Shown here: positions 16,860-26,928 of the stretch, piece by piece
How the letters are laid out: every line of letters starts with the position of its first letter
Numbering within the stretch: position 1 is the first letter of the stretch
NCBI GenBank assembly: GCA_947492375.1
Contig: CANLMI010000001.1
Coordinates: 248,001 to 312,000 of the forward strand
Direction: 5' to 3'
Length of the DNA stretch: 64,000 nucleotides
Source: an uncultured Kordiimonas sp.
Lineage (GTDB): Bacteria > Pseudomonadota > Alphaproteobacteria > Sphingomonadales > Kordiimonadaceae
The notes under the pieces: model-generated
Told to the model about the DNA's origin: nothing
Database searches by the model: none
Seen by the model: the letters and a program-made list of their open reading frames with translations, nothing else
Translations under genes and position numbers: made by a program

Positions 16860-19800
16860 ATGAACTTATCTGAAGAACTTGGTGTTCACAAACGCTCCAG
16901 GCGGCTTTTGCTGGCTGGTGTATCTGCTGTGGCATTGTCCGCAGCATCAAACATGGTTTACGCACAGGATCAATCTACTGATACTGATGACGACGAAGAC
17001 GAAGATGTTGCGGTCGAAGAGATCGTTATAACAGGTATTCGTCAGTCAATCGCGACTGCACAGGCACTGAAGCGTGACGCTGATACATTTGTTGATGCGA
17101 TTACAGCATCCGACATTGGCGCGCTTCCAGATCGCTCTGTATCGGAAGCATTACAGCGTGTGCCTGGGGTAAACGTGTTAAGATTCGCAGGGCCAAACGA
17201 CCCTGACCATTTCGCTGTAGAGGGTGCGGGTGTTGTTGTCCGTGGTTTGCCTTTTGTACGGTCTGAACTGAATGGTCGGGATGTTTTCGGCGCTAACTCT
17301 GGTGGTGTACTAGGATTTGAAGATGTATCTCCTGAATTGCTGGGAAGTATACGCGTTTTCAAAAACCAATCAGCTGATTTGATTGAAGGTGGTATTGCCG
17401 GTTCAATTGATTTGCGGACCCGGTTGCCATTTGATCAGGATGGGCAACTAATATCTTTCTCTCTTGAAGGAAATTACGGCGACCTATCTGAGGAATTTGC
17501 CCCAACTGGCTCAGTATTATACTCAAACAGCTGGGAAACATCTGCGGGTAAGTTTGGTTTTTTGGCTAACGCATCATATACTCAGTTAGAATCACGTGCT
17601 GAAGCAGTTCAAATCGGTAACTTTGTTGAAATTGATAGCGGTCAGTTCGTTCCAACTGGTGGTGGTGTGCGCGGCCAAGATTTTGACCGGCAGCGTGAGT
17701 CATATGCCGCTGCTGCACAGTGGGAAAGTAATGATAAGCGCTCGCTTGCGACATTCCAGTTCTTGCGGTCAGATTCCACTCTTCTCTGGGGTGAAAATGT
17801 CGTAGAAACTGCGACTGATGGCTCTGGCGATGCTAACGGATTTGACGCGACTGATTTTGTTTTTGACGATGACGGCGTTCTTGAAAGCGGAACGATTACA
17901 GATAACAGTCAGTGGCGCGGGCCGAATGCAACGGCTGCGTTGCTTCCATCAACCGGTGGGCAGCAACTTATAACCACGAGAGAGCGTTTTGAAGAAGATA
18001 TCACCAATGATTTTGGCTTCAACTTCAAGCATGCGGTTTCTGATCGGTTAAGGTTTAATTTCGATGCTCAGTATATTACGTCTGATGCGGAAATAACAGA
18101 CCTGTCTGTTACTTCATCATTCTTCTCTCCGGTCAGTATTGATCGTAGCGGTAGCGGAGTTCCTGAGTTTAGCTTTATTGTTCCAGAAGGCGAAGACCCT
18201 GGCTTCTTCTCTGACTTAAGTAATCATTTCCTTCGTTCGTTCCTTGATCACCGCACATCTAATGAGGCTGATGAGATCGCATTTAGAGGTGATGTGGAAT
18301 ATGACTTCTCTGGTGATGGATTTATCAAATCCGTAAGAGGCGGTGTTCGCTATGCCGATCAAGATATCGATCTGCGCGAGTCTGATTTTAACTGGGGTAA
18401 TATTTCAGAAGTTTGGACAGGACGGGATATCAACGGTAACTCTGGTGGTGATTTCAATGCTATCGAATCGATACTGCTCCTTCAGGGTAATTCAAACCCG
18501 GCTTTAGATACTCTTGTCGATGGTTTGTTTGAGTTAACAACGCTTGATGATTTTCAGCGCGGTAACGAAGCGTCAACAGGCCTTGCTGGTGGGTTCCCTG
18601 TGTTTGTAGGGCCACTAACGCAAGACTTTGAAGCAAATCAAGCTTTGCGGGATGCGATTATTGAGGGATTAGGCGGAGCGACAGGTAATGCTGGCTTCTG
18701 TGGATCTCCTTATTCTTCACTACTTACTCGTGAGTGTACAAATGGCGATTCTTTAATTGAAGGAACACCGTTTACTCTAGGTGAGCTCGGTAGTGTGAGC
18801 CGCGAAACAATTTCAGGATATGTTCGATTTGACTTTGGCACTGACAGTATAGGTGATAGCGGGATCGCGCTTGATGGTAACATTGGCCTTCGTTATGTTA
18901 ACACAGACCGTACGGTTACATCAGTGCAAGTCTTACCCAGCTTTGCTAGCCAATTCCCAACGGCTAATCAATGTACACCAGAGTTCCAGGCTGCAAACCC
19001 TGATAATCCCACACCGGGGTTCTGTAACCTGGACCTGGCTACTTTGGAATCTGTTTTTGGTGACGGCGGGGTGACGGTTGTTCCTGTTGATACAAGCTAT
19101 GATGAATGGTTGCCAAGCTTGAACCTGAAATTTAGCTTAAATGATGAGCATATCATCAGGTTTGCGGTTTCTCGTACATTATCAAGGCCAGAAGTAACAG
19201 ACATAAACCAGCGTCCAATTGTAACCACTTTACCGGATATTGTTGGTACTGACCCTGTAACAGGTGAAGAGGTTAACTCCTTTGCTGGTTTTGTTGGTAG
19301 TGCATCTGGTAACGCTCAATTACTGCCTCAAACAGCGGTGAGTTTTGATCTATCCTGGGAATGGTATTTTGCCCCAACGGGTTCATTCACTGTTACTGCT
19401 TTCAACAAGAATATTAATAACTTTATCACAACGGCTTCAGCAAATGTTCTTGGGCCAGATGGTAATGCAATTCTTGTTGACGGTGAACCAGTTCAGTTTA
19501 ATACGCAAATTAACAGTAGTGAAAATGCGATTATTCGCGGATTTGAAGTTGCATATCAGCAATTCTATGATTTCTTACCAGCGCCGTTTGATGGTTTAGG
19601 CATTCAAGCGACATATACATACATTGATGAAAATGGTGTGCCGTTTGAAGCTGATCCATCGTTGTTTGTAAGTGGTGGTAACGACAACCCATCACTGCCA
19701 CGCTTTGACGTTGATACAGGAATTATTCCACGTATTTCTGAGCATACAATCAACTTGGCAGGGCTATATGAAAAAGGCCCTTGGCAGGCACGGATTGCAT

Positions 19801-20063
19801 GGAACTGGCGTTCTGAGTTCCAGGTTACTCCAAGAGACGTAATCTTCCCATTTGCCTCGATTTATCAGCCGGCAACAGGGCAGGTCGATTTCTCAGCTTT
19901 CTATAATATAAATGAAAATTGGAAAGTTGGTGTGCAGGGTGTGAATGTTCTTGATGATATTACTGAGACTACTCAGTCTATCAATGAAGACGGTTTGCGG
20001 GCCCCCCGTTCATTCTTCCGGAATGATCGCCGGTTTACCTTCATTGTTAGAGCAACATTCTAA
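16860..20063 (+). CDS. TonB-dependent receptor, Caulobacter/Xanthomonas type
   Basis: A 1067-aa outer-membrane receptor. The N-terminus has a signal peptide (LLLAGVSAVALSAASNMVYAQD), then an acidic stretch and the TonB-box-like EEIVITGIR. A plug domain follows (SVSEALQRVPGVNV, GLPFVRSELNGRDVF) and then a large 22-strand barrel ending in FRNDRRFTFIVRATF with the expected terminal Phe. The length and ITGIRQSI motif match the TonB-Xanth-Caul group, many of which take up oligosaccharides. The start at 16860 is chosen because AAGGGGAAG precedes it and the signal peptide begins close by; the longer frame from 16746 would read through the operator. Sugar uptake is inferred from the locus. Confidence 0.93.
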   Translation: MNLSEELGVHKRSRRLLLAGVSAVALSAASNMVYAQDQSTDTDDDEDEDVAVEEIVITGIRQSIATAQALKRDADTFVDAITASDIGALPDRSVSEALQRVPGVNVLRFAGPNDPDHFAVEGAGVVVRGLPFVRSELNGRDVFGANSGGVLGFEDVSPELLGSIRVFKNQSADLIEGGIAGSIDLRTRLPFDQDGQLISFSLEGNYGDLSEEFAPTGSVLYSNSWETSAGKFGFLANASYTQLESRAEAVQIGNFVEIDSGQFVPTGGGVRGQDFDRQRESYAAAAQWESNDKRSLATFQFLRSDSTLLWGENVVETATDGSGDANGFDATDFVFDDDGVLESGTITDNSQWRGPNATAALLPSTGGQQLITTRERFEEDITNDFGFNFKHAVSDRLRFNFDAQYITSDAEITDLSVTSSFFSPVSIDRSGSGVPEFSFIVPEGEDPGFFSDLSNHFLRSFLDHRTSNEADEIAFRGDVEYDFSGDGFIKSVRGGVRYADQDIDLRESDFNWGNISEVWTGRDINGNSGGDFNAIESILLLQGNSNPALDTLVDGLFELTTLDDFQRGNEASTGLAGGFPVFVGPLTQDFEANQALRDAIIEGLGGATGNAGFCGSPYSSLLTRECTNGDSLIEGTPFTLGELGSVSRETISGYVRFDFGTDSIGDSGIALDGNIGLRYVNTDRTVTSVQVLPSFASQFPTANQCTPEFQAANPDNPTPGFCNLDLATLESVFGDGGVTVVPVDTSYDEWLPSLNLKFSLNDEHIIRFAVSRTLSRPEVTDINQRPIVTTLPDIVGTDPVTGEEVNSFAGFVGSASGNAQLLPQTAVSFDLSWEWYFAPTGSFTVTAFNKNINNFITTASANVLGPDGNAILVDGEPVQFNTQINSSENAIIRGFEVAYQQFYDFLPAPFDGLGIQATYTYIDENGVPFEADPSLFVSGGNDNPSLPRFDVDTGIIPRISEHTINLAGLYEKGPWQARIAWNWRSEFQVTPRDVIFPFASIYQPATGQVDFSAFYNINENWKVGVQGVNVLDDITETTQSINEDGLRAPRSFFRNDRRFTFIVRATF

Positions 20064-20087
20064 GGTAAGTATTGAGTAACAAAAATA

Positions 20088-20123
20088 AACGCCACCAGGA
20101 TATTTGTTCTGGTGGCGTTTTTT
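20088..20123 (+). terminator. Intrinsic terminator after the TBDR
   Basis: An 11-bp stem (AACGCCACCAG with CTGGTGGCGTT) and 10-base loop are followed by a T run, 25 bases after the TBDR stop. Confidence 0.88.
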
Positions 20124-20222
20124 ATGTATTGCTGAATGTGTCTTGTGTTCAAAGTTATTGGTTGTGAACAATCATGCACGCAGGCCCGTTTGCTTCAAGC
20201 AGGGCAGAACTGTGCCAAGGTT

Positions 20223-22391
20223 TTAGTGGGCTTTGGCTTCCAGGCGGCGTTTATGTAATAATGGCTCGGTGTAACCGCTTGGCTGTTCTCGTCCTAAAAA
20301 TATCAAATCGCAAGCAGCTTGAAACGCCACACTATTTTCAAAACTTCTGGCCATGGGTTCATAAGTGGGATCATTGCTGTTTTGCTGATCTACAATAGTT
20401 GCCATTCGTTTAAGGGTCTCGCTAACTTGTTCCTTGGTGCAAATGCCGTGATGGAGCCAGTTTGCAATATGTTGACTCGAAATTCGCAGAGTTGCCCGAT
20501 CTTCCATCAAGCCAGTGTTATGAATGTCCGGTACTTTGGAACAACCCACGCCTTGGTCAATCCAGCGGACAACATACCCAAGGATACCTTGGGCGTTATT
20601 ATCAAGTTCATTCTGTATCGTTTCAGGTGTAAGGTTTATCTTCTTCATCAAAGGCACAGTCAAAATATCATCCAAGCTCGCGCGGGGCATGGCCATCAAC
20701 TGTGCCTGTTGGTCAGCGACAGAAACCTTGTGGTAATGTATTGCATGTAATGTGGCGGCTGTTGGAGATGGTACCCAGGCGCAATTGGCCCCTGCTTGAG
20801 GGTGGCTGATTTTTGCTTCCATCATCTTGGCCATTTCATCAGGCATGGCCCACATACCCTTGCCGATTTGTGCAATACCTTTTAGGCCGCATTCCAGCCC
20901 GATGTTTACATTCCAGTCTTCATAGGCCTTGATCCATGGTTGGGCCTTGATCTCATCTTTTGGAAGAAAGGGGCCTGCTTCCATGCTTGTATGGATTTCA
21001 TCGCCTGTTCTATCGAGAAAGCCTGTGTTGATAAAGACTAAGCGGTCTTTTACTGCGCGAATACATTCTTTCAGGTTTACAGTTGTTCTGCGTTCTTCAT
21101 CCATGACGCCGACCTTTAGGGTGAAGCGGTCAAGGCCAAGAATGTCTTCTACGCGGCTAAAAATATCGTTGGTTAGTTTGACTTCGTCTGGTCCGTGCAT
21201 TTTGGGTTTAACGATATAAATACTGCCGTTTCTGCTGTTGGCATTTTCGCCGTTTTTGTGCAGATCGTGGATTGCACATAGGCTTGTAACCAGAGCGTCG
21301 AGCAAGCCTTCGGAAATTTCATTACCATCCTGATCAAGGATAGCTGGTGTAGTCATTAAATGACCGACATTACGAACAAGAAGTAAGCTGCGACCTGGTA
21401 GCATAAGCGGTGTGCCGTCGGCGCCAATATATTTACGGTCTTGCCGCAAGCTTCGGGTCATCTCCTGATCGCCCTTCATAAAGCTTTCAGTAAGGTCACC
21501 TTTCATCAAACCAAGCCAGTTTCGGTAAACGACAGTTTTATCACTGCCGTCAACGGCGGCAACAGAATCTTCGCAATCTTGAATGGTGGAGATGGCAGCT
21601 TCTAAAATAACATCTTTCATTCCGGACGGTGTTTGGCTTCCAACAGGATGGTTTCGGTCAATCTGGATATCGATATGAAGATCATTATGACTGAGTAATA
21701 AGGATGATGGGTTATCTGTGGAACCTTGATAACCAACGAACTGCCCAGCTGTTTTTAAGGGGGATTGAACACCTGAAGCATTACGCGCGATCAATGTGTT
21801 ATTCTGGACTGAATATTCGGTAACATCATTATGACTGAAGCTGTCAAGTGGTACGATATCATCAAGAAAGGAAATCGCTTTTGCGACAACCATATCGCCG
21901 CGTTTTTTATTATACTTGCCAGTTTTCTCTAAACCCGCAGTTTCTTCGATAATATCGGTTCCGTAAAACGCGTCAAACAAGCTACCCCATCTTGCATTTG
22001 CAGCATTCAGGGCAAAACGAGCATTCATTACCGGAACGACTAGTTGTGGCCCGGCAATAGATGAAATTTCAGGATCAACATTTTTTGTTTGAATGTTAAA
22101 GCTGGAGCCTTCCTCTACGATATAATTAATCGTCTTTAAAAATTCTTTGTATGCATCTTGATCGTAATCTGGGCCTTTATGAGTGCTGTGCCATTCGTCT
22201 ATTTTAGATTGAATGCTTTCTCTGTAGGCTAAGGCACCGCGAATTTTGGGGCCAAACTCTGATACGAGATCTGCAAGGCCTGACCAAAACTGTTGGCTTT
22301 CAATACCAGAACCTGATAGCGCCTCATTTTCAATGAAGCTAGCAAGCTCTGTTTGAACCATCAGGCCATTTTGATTTATTCGCTGCGCCAT
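20223..22391 (-). CDS. glcB: Malate synthase G
   Basis: A 722-aa cytoplasmic enzyme of the monomeric malate synthase G type (family length about 720-730). It condenses glyoxylate with acetyl-CoA to malate, the second step of the glyoxylate shunt. Recognisable regions are [43 protein letters not shown] and the C-terminal [31 protein letters not shown]. It is downstream of isocitrate lyase on the same strand, separated by 128 bases that include a terminator, so it probably has its own promoter or depends on read-through. The 100 bases after its stop up to the terminator at 20123 hold nothing recognised. Confidence 0.97.
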   Translation of the reverse strand: MAQRINQNGLMVQTELASFIENEALSGSGIESQQFWSGLADLVSEFGPKIRGALAYRESIQSKIDEWHSTHKGPDYDQDAYKEFLKTINYIVEEGSSFNIQTKNVDPEISSIAGPQLVVPVMNARFALNAANARWGSLFDAFYGTDIIEETAGLEKTGKYNKKRGDMVVAKAISFLDDIVPLDSFSHNDVTEYSVQNNTLIARNASGVQSPLKTAGQFVGYQGSTDNPSSLLLSHNDLHIDIQIDRNHPVGSQTPSGMKDVILEAAISTIQDCEDSVAAVDGSDKTVVYRNWLGLMKGDLTESFMKGDQEMTRSLRQDRKYIGADGTPLMLPGRSLLLVRNVGHLMTTPAILDQDGNEISEGLLDALVTSLCAIHDLHKNGENANSRNGSIYIVKPKMHGPDEVKLTNDIFSRVEDILGLDRFTLKVGVMDEERRTTVNLKECIRAVKDRLVFINTGFLDRTGDEIHTSMEAGPFLPKDEIKAQPWIKAYEDWNVNIGLECGLKGIAQIGKGMWAMPDEMAKMMEAKISHPQAGANCAWVPSPTAATLHAIHYHKVSVADQQAQLMAMPRASLDDILTVPLMKKINLTPETIQNELDNNAQGILGYVVRWIDQGVGCSKVPDIHNTGLMEDRATLRISSQHIANWLHHGICTKEQVSETLKRMATIVDQQNSNDPTYEPMARSFENSVAFQAACDLIFLGREQPSGYTEPLLHKRRLEAKAH

Positions 22392-22469
22392 TAGCTTGTC
22401 CCTTTTATTACTCTGATACTGATAGATATGAAAATTGTTAGGCGATAATCAACATTTTTATTAACATAA

Positions 22470-22508
22470 AAATACCGCCCCTCCAGATTACCCGGAGAGG
22501 CGGTATTT
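22470..22508 (-). terminator. Intrinsic terminator after isocitrate lyase
   Basis: A 15-base stem with one mismatch (AAATACCGCCCCTCC against GGAGAGGCGGTATTT) and a 9-base loop lies just past the aceA stop, with T-rich sequence following on the minus strand. Confidence 0.82.
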
Positions 22509-22519
22509 ATTTGCTGAAA

Positions 22520-24157
22520 TTAACCGAATTGGTTCATTGTATTATCTTCGCCCGCAGCTTTTAGGGCAGCGTCGCCAGCAAAATACTCTTTGTGATCATC
22601 ACCAACATCAGAACCAGCCATATTTTGATGTTTCACACACGCGATAGATTGGCGAATTTCTTCACGTTGAACCTGTTTTACATATCCGAGCATCGCTTCT
22701 TCACCGAAATACCGCTTGGCGAGATTATCCGTTGAAAGCGCTGTTGTATGATATGTTGGCAGCGTGATCAGATGATGGAAAATGCCAGCGCGCTTAGAAC
22801 CGTCCCGCTGGAAAGTGCGGATTTTTTCATCAGCTTTTTGTGCAAGGTCAGTTTCATCATATTCAACACTCATTAAATTATCGCGGTTGTAGGCCGAAAG
22901 GTCTTTACCTTCTTCTTGCCACGCATCAAATACTTGCTGGCGGAAATTTAGCGTCCAGTTGAATGACGGCGAGTTATTATAAACAAGCTTGGCATTTGGA
23001 ACGACTTCACGGATGCGGTCAACCATGCCAGCAATTTGGTCAACATGAGGCTTTTCGGTCTCGATCCACAGTAGGTCAGCACCGTTTTGTAGCGATGTGA
23101 TACAATCAAGAACGCAGCGATCTTCACCAGTGCCGGGCTTGAACTGGAATAAATTTGACGGTAAGCGTTTTGGGCGCATCAATTGGCCGTCGCGTTTGAT
23201 TACGACATCACTTGGTGCGAGATCATCCATTGTTACTTCTTCACAGTCCAGGAAGGCATTATATTGATCACCGATGTCGCCGGCTTCTTTTGAAAAGGCG
23301 ATCTGTTTTGTCAAACCAGCCCCGAGGCTGTCTGTCCGTGTAACAATGATACCATCTTCAACGCCCATTTCGAGGAATGCATAACGGCATGCCCGAACCT
23401 TCGCCAGAAAATCTTCATGGGGAACAGTAACCTTGCCGTCCTGGTGGCCGCATTGCTTTTCGTCCGATACTTGATTTTCAATCTGGAGCGCACAGGCGCC
23501 AGCTTCAATCATCTTTTTAGCGAGCAAATATGTTGCTTCTGCGTTACCGAAACCTGCATCAATATCAGCGATGATCGGTACGACATGCGTTTCAAAACTA
23601 TTGATTTTATGCATGATTTCCTGCTCTTTTACAGGGTCGTTTGCTGAACGCGCAGCGTCAAGGGCGCGGAATAACATACCAAGTTCACGCGCGTCCGCTT
23701 GTTTCAGAAATGTATAAAGTTCTTCAATCAAGGCCGGTACAGATGTTTTTTCATGCATGGACTGGTCAGGTAGCGGCCCGAATTCAGAACGCAGGGCGGC
23801 AACCATCCAGCCAGATAAATAGAGATAGCGGCCTTTCAATGTTTCAAAATGTTTTTTGATTGAAATCATTTTTTGTTGGCCGATAAAGCCATGCCAGCAA
23901 CCAAGTGACTGTGTATAGTTAGTTGGGTCCGCGTCATAAGCAGCCATATCTTCACGCATGATTTTTGCTGTATAGCGAGCAATATCAAGGCCGGTATGAA
24001 AGCGGTTTTGTGCGCGCATACGTGCAACAGCTTCTGCGTCGATACCATCCCAAGTACCAGAAAACCCTTTGATTAATTCTTGGGTTGCCAGAATTTGGCT
24101 TTGATAATCCATCGTATTAGGCTCATTTGTATCAGTGAAAATCTTATCGTAGGCCAT
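22520..24157 (-). CDS. aceA: Isocitrate lyase (long form)
   Basis: A 545-aa cytoplasmic enzyme that splits isocitrate to succinate and glyoxylate, the first step of the glyoxylate shunt. The catalytic signature is EKQCGHQDGK, with Cys236 and His238, in the form seen in the long Pseudomonas/Acinetobacter-type enzymes rather than KKCGH of the E. coli type (434 aa). Other conserved parts are SFETHVVPIIADIDAGFGN and LVYNNSPSFNWTLNF. The ATG has GAGGAG ahead of it. It is transcribed away from the ScfR-like regulator across a 194-base region with two clear palindromes, and growth on acetate, fatty acids or other C2 sources is the expected inducing condition. Confidence 0.97.
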   Translation of the reverse strand: MAYDKIFTDTNEPNTMDYQSQILATQELIKGFSGTWDGIDAEAVARMRAQNRFHTGLDIARYTAKIMREDMAAYDADPTNYTQSLGCWHGFIGQQKMISIKKHFETLKGRYLYLSGWMVAALRSEFGPLPDQSMHEKTSVPALIEELYTFLKQADARELGMLFRALDAARSANDPVKEQEIMHKINSFETHVVPIIADIDAGFGNAEATYLLAKKMIEAGACALQIENQVSDEKQCGHQDGKVTVPHEDFLAKVRACRYAFLEMGVEDGIIVTRTDSLGAGLTKQIAFSKEAGDIGDQYNAFLDCEEVTMDDLAPSDVVIKRDGQLMRPKRLPSNLFQFKPGTGEDRCVLDCITSLQNGADLLWIETEKPHVDQIAGMVDRIREVVPNAKLVYNNSPSFNWTLNFRQQVFDAWQEEGKDLSAYNRDNLMSVEYDETDLAQKADEKIRTFQRDGSKRAGIFHHLITLPTYHTTALSTDNLAKRYFGEEAMLGYVKQVQREEIRQSIACVKHQNMAGSDVGDDHKEYFAGDAALKAAGEDNTMNQFG

Positions 24158-24259
24158 CGAACTACTCCTCTAGGCAATTGACTGAATATCGGTACCGATA
24201 TGTTTTGCCGATATGCTTTGATCGGCTTCGTGAACAAGATTTATGGAGTTTTTAAAAGA

Positions 24260-24273
24260 TTTGCACTGGCAAA
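24260..24273. promoter_or_regulatory. Palindrome TTTGC-N4-GCAAA, candidate regulator site
   Basis: TTTGCACTGGCAAA is a perfect inverted repeat with 5-base arms in the divergent aceA/regulator spacer. TTTGC/GCAAA half-sites resemble those described for RamB-type regulators of acetate metabolism. Confidence 0.5.
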
Positions 24274-24282
24274 AGAGTAAGC

Positions 24283-24298
24283 TTGTAAATTCTTACAA
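24283..24298. promoter_or_regulatory. Palindrome TTGTAA-N4-TTACAA, second candidate regulator site
   Basis: TTGTAAATTCTTACAA has perfect 6-base arms. Two further TTGTAA copies follow directly at 24313 and 24322, so this part of the spacer holds four TTGTAA-type half-sites within 45 bases. Confidence 0.5.
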
Positions 24299-24351
24299 AA
24301 TATTGTGTAATGTTGTAAAGTTTGTAATATTTATTATGTAAGTGAAATACT

Positions 24352-25743
24352 ATGGCAAATGAACGTAGCATATTTATGGGGCCAAGAATGCGTCGGTTAC
24401 GCCGTGAGCTTGGCCTAACGCAAGCTGTAATGGCTGAGGATTTGAATGTTTCACCCTCTTATATCGCTTTAATTGAAACCAATCAGCGACCGGTTACAGC
24501 CTCCATGCTTTTAAAGCTGGCGGAGATTTACCGAATTGATATTGGCTCGCTTGCCAGAGGGGCAGGCGATGATTTTACAGCCCAAATGTCTGCTGCCTTT
24601 AAAGATTCGCTTTTTGCTGATCTGGATTTGTCGCCGCTGGAAATACAAGACTTTGGCAGCACATTCCCTGCAACCGCCGAGGCTGTTATGCGCCTATATA
24701 CTGCATACCAAGAAGGCCAGTTGGCTTTGGCGGACCAGGGTGGTGGGGAGACTGTTGGCCCCGACCCGGTTGGTGAGGCCCGACGGTTTTTAGCCGCCCG
24801 TAAAAACTATTTTTCAGATATTGATAGTCGGGCAGAGCAATTATCAATTGAAATCACAAGGGTTGGTGGTTTTGAAAAGTATTTTCAAGACCAGCGCCTT
24901 AGGGTGCGTCATGTGCCTTCAGAGTTAATGACAGGCTTTTTAAGGCGATTTGAGCCCCATCGTAGAGAGATTTTATTGGATGAAACGCTTGATAGTGCTG
25001 GGGCTAATTTTCAATTAGCGCTCCAGACAATCTATATGGAAATGATAGATATTATAACGGATCAGTTAAACACTGGCAGTTTTGAAACTGGCGCAGGTGA
25101 AAAATTGACCCGTCGTGCGCTTGCAAACTATGCAGCAGGTGCCATTTTGATGCCGTATCAGGCTTTTGCGCGAGCGGCAGAAAATAAATATTATGATATT
25201 GAAGTTCTTGCACGGCAATTTGGTGTTAGTTTCGAGCAGGTTGCCCACCGATTGACCACCCTTCAAAAACCCGGTGAGGCAGGGGTTCCTTTCTTTTTTA
25301 TCCGTCTTGACGCGGCAGGCAATGTATCAAAACGGTTAGACGGTGCCGGTTTTCCATTCGCTCGTCATGGTGGTTCTTGTCCTTTATGGGTCCTTCATAA
25401 GGCCTTTAGTCAACCACGGCAGGTCTTAACGCAGTGGGTTGAATTGCCTGACGGCGAACGCTTTTTTTCAATTGTACGTTCGGTTACCGCTGGTGGAGGA
25501 GGGTATGACCGCCCAAGTGTTGAGCGGGCTATTGCGCTTTGTTGTAGTTCTCAACATGCTCATAAGCTTATTTATGCGAAGGATAGTAACATCGCTGCTG
25601 TTGAACCGACGCCTATCGGCGTGACATGCAGATTGTGCCACCGGGCAGATTGTCTTGCGCGTGCAGAACCACCAATTGGGCGTTCGCTTTTGACTGAGGA
25701 TTATCGCAGGCCCGCAACCCCGTTTGGCCTTGCAGACACATAA
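24352..25743 (+). CDS. ScfR/RamB-like XRE family regulator of short-chain fatty acid metabolism
   Basis: A 463-aa regulator. Residues 9-65 are an XRE helix-turn-helix (MRRLRRELGLTQAVMAEDLNVSPSYIALIE). The middle corresponds to the ImmA/IrrE-like region, but FQLALQTIYMEM has no HExxH, so it is not a protease. The C-terminus has the DUF2083 cysteine pattern CCSSQH and CRLCHRADCLARAEPP. Proteins of this layout (RamB, ScfR, PccR) control isocitrate lyase, acyl-CoA or propionyl-CoA genes and may sense acyl-CoA. Its position divergent to aceA fits this role exactly. Autoregulation through the two spacer palindromes is likely. Confidence 0.9.
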   Translation: MANERSIFMGPRMRRLRRELGLTQAVMAEDLNVSPSYIALIETNQRPVTASMLLKLAEIYRIDIGSLARGAGDDFTAQMSAAFKDSLFADLDLSPLEIQDFGSTFPATAEAVMRLYTAYQEGQLALADQGGGETVGPDPVGEARRFLAARKNYFSDIDSRAEQLSIEITRVGGFEKYFQDQRLRVRHVPSELMTGFLRRFEPHRREILLDETLDSAGANFQLALQTIYMEMIDIITDQLNTGSFETGAGEKLTRRALANYAAGAILMPYQAFARAAENKYYDIEVLARQFGVSFEQVAHRLTTLQKPGEAGVPFFFIRLDAAGNVSKRLDGAGFPFARHGGSCPLWVLHKAFSQPRQVLTQWVELPDGERFFSIVRSVTAGGGGYDRPSVERAIALCCSSQHAHKLIYAKDSNIAAVEPTPIGVTCRLCHRADCLARAEPPIGRSLLTEDYRRPATPFGLADT

Positions 25744-25811
25744 TATCTGATCCTTGAATTTAAATTTCTATATTCAGCAATCACATCCGCACTAAGTAAG
25801 TGGAGATATTT

Positions 25812-26927
25812 TTAATGGGTGAGTTTTTGATGAATTATATCGCCCACCTTACGGGCTTCGTCTTCTGTATTATATATATGAAAGGATAGCCGAAGGGTAT
25901 TGTTACGGCGGTCAAACTGTACATTATGATTCTTCAGGGCAGTTTCAATTGAATTTACCGTTGTGCTTGATCTTGTCAGGCAGATGGTGCCACCAACATG
26001 TTGACTGGTATATTCATCATATTCCAGAATGGTTTGGTGGGCGAAGGCGGCTTTTAAGGTTTGATTGTGTTTAAAAATTGCCTCAGCCCCTATTTCGTGG
26101 ATAACATCAAGGCCGGCAAGTGCTGTTATAAAAGGGAGCACAGAGGGAGTGCCGCCCCAGAACCGATTAGCTGAACCAGCGTATTCGAAATGCTTTATCT
26201 CAAATTCAAATGGGTTTTGATGTGAAAACCATCCGACCATTTGAGGCTTTAGGGTTGGTAGTATATCAGGATCGATACACATGAAGCCTGCGCCAGAGCC
26301 ACCACATAGCCATTTAAGGCACGAACCGATAATCGCACTTGAGTTCCAAAGGTGTGTGTCGATAGGCAGAATTCCAATGGATTGGGCAACATCTATAATG
26401 GAATACACATTCCGCTCGTTGCATAGGGCTGTGATTGGAGGAATATCTGTGCATACCCCCGTGTTTGAATAAACATGGGTAATGAGCGCAGCAAGGATAT
26501 CATCGGATATATGGTCTCGCCAGACACTCGGGTCGTGCGCTGGGTATTTTGCATCAATAAATTTAAGATTGAAGCCGCTGTTTTTTAAAGCGTGAGCAAC
26601 AAACCCCATAGAGGGAAACGCATGCTCGTGCATCAGGATTGTACGTTTGTTTTCTTTATAGGGCAGTGCTGTTAGAAATTTATAGAAGCCTTCGCTAACG
26701 TTATTCACAGGGCAGATATTCTGTGCCGCAGAATTTATGGTTGCGCTGATCGCTTCTTTAAAGTCTTGAATAACGCCTAGCCAATTATGCCAGCATTCAC
26801 CGGTTTGTTGCCAAGGCTCCAATATTTTTTGCTGAATATATTGTTGTGTATGCCTAGGCTGACAGCCCGCTGAATGGCTCAGAAGATAGATACCTTCTGG
26901 CATATGAAAATGATCAGCAAAGTTCAT
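25812..26927 (-). CDS. kynU: Kynureninase-like PLP enzyme (class V aminotransferase fold)
   Basis: A 371-aa fold-type I PLP enzyme. The Schiff-base lysine is in SCLKWLCGGSGAGFM and the PLP-holding Asp in IIDVAQSIG. GWFSHQNPFEF corresponds to the GWFGHxxPF segment typical of kynureninases, and the N-terminus YLLSHSAG to their YLxGNSLG. Kynureninase makes anthranilate (or 3-hydroxyanthranilate) and alanine. Its ATG is one base from the kynA stop, so the two are co-transcribed, which supports the call. It is slightly shorter than the usual 400-420 aa. A related class V enzyme cannot be wholly excluded. Confidence 0.8.
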   Translation of the reverse strand: MNFADHFHMPEGIYLLSHSAGCQPRHTQQYIQQKILEPWQQTGECWHNWLGVIQDFKEAISATINSAAQNICPVNNVSEGFYKFLTALPYKENKRTILMHEHAFPSMGFVAHALKNSGFNLKFIDAKYPAHDPSVWRDHISDDILAALITHVYSNTGVCTDIPPITALCNERNVYSIIDVAQSIGILPIDTHLWNSSAIIGSCLKWLCGGSGAGFMCIDPDILPTLKPQMVGWFSHQNPFEFEIKHFEYAGSANRFWGGTPSVLPFITALAGLDVIHEIGAEAIFKHNQTLKAAFAHQTILEYDEYTSQHVGGTICLTRSSTTVNSIETALKNHNVQFDRRNNTLRLSFHIYNTEDEARKVGDIIHQKLTH

Positions 26928-26928
26928 A

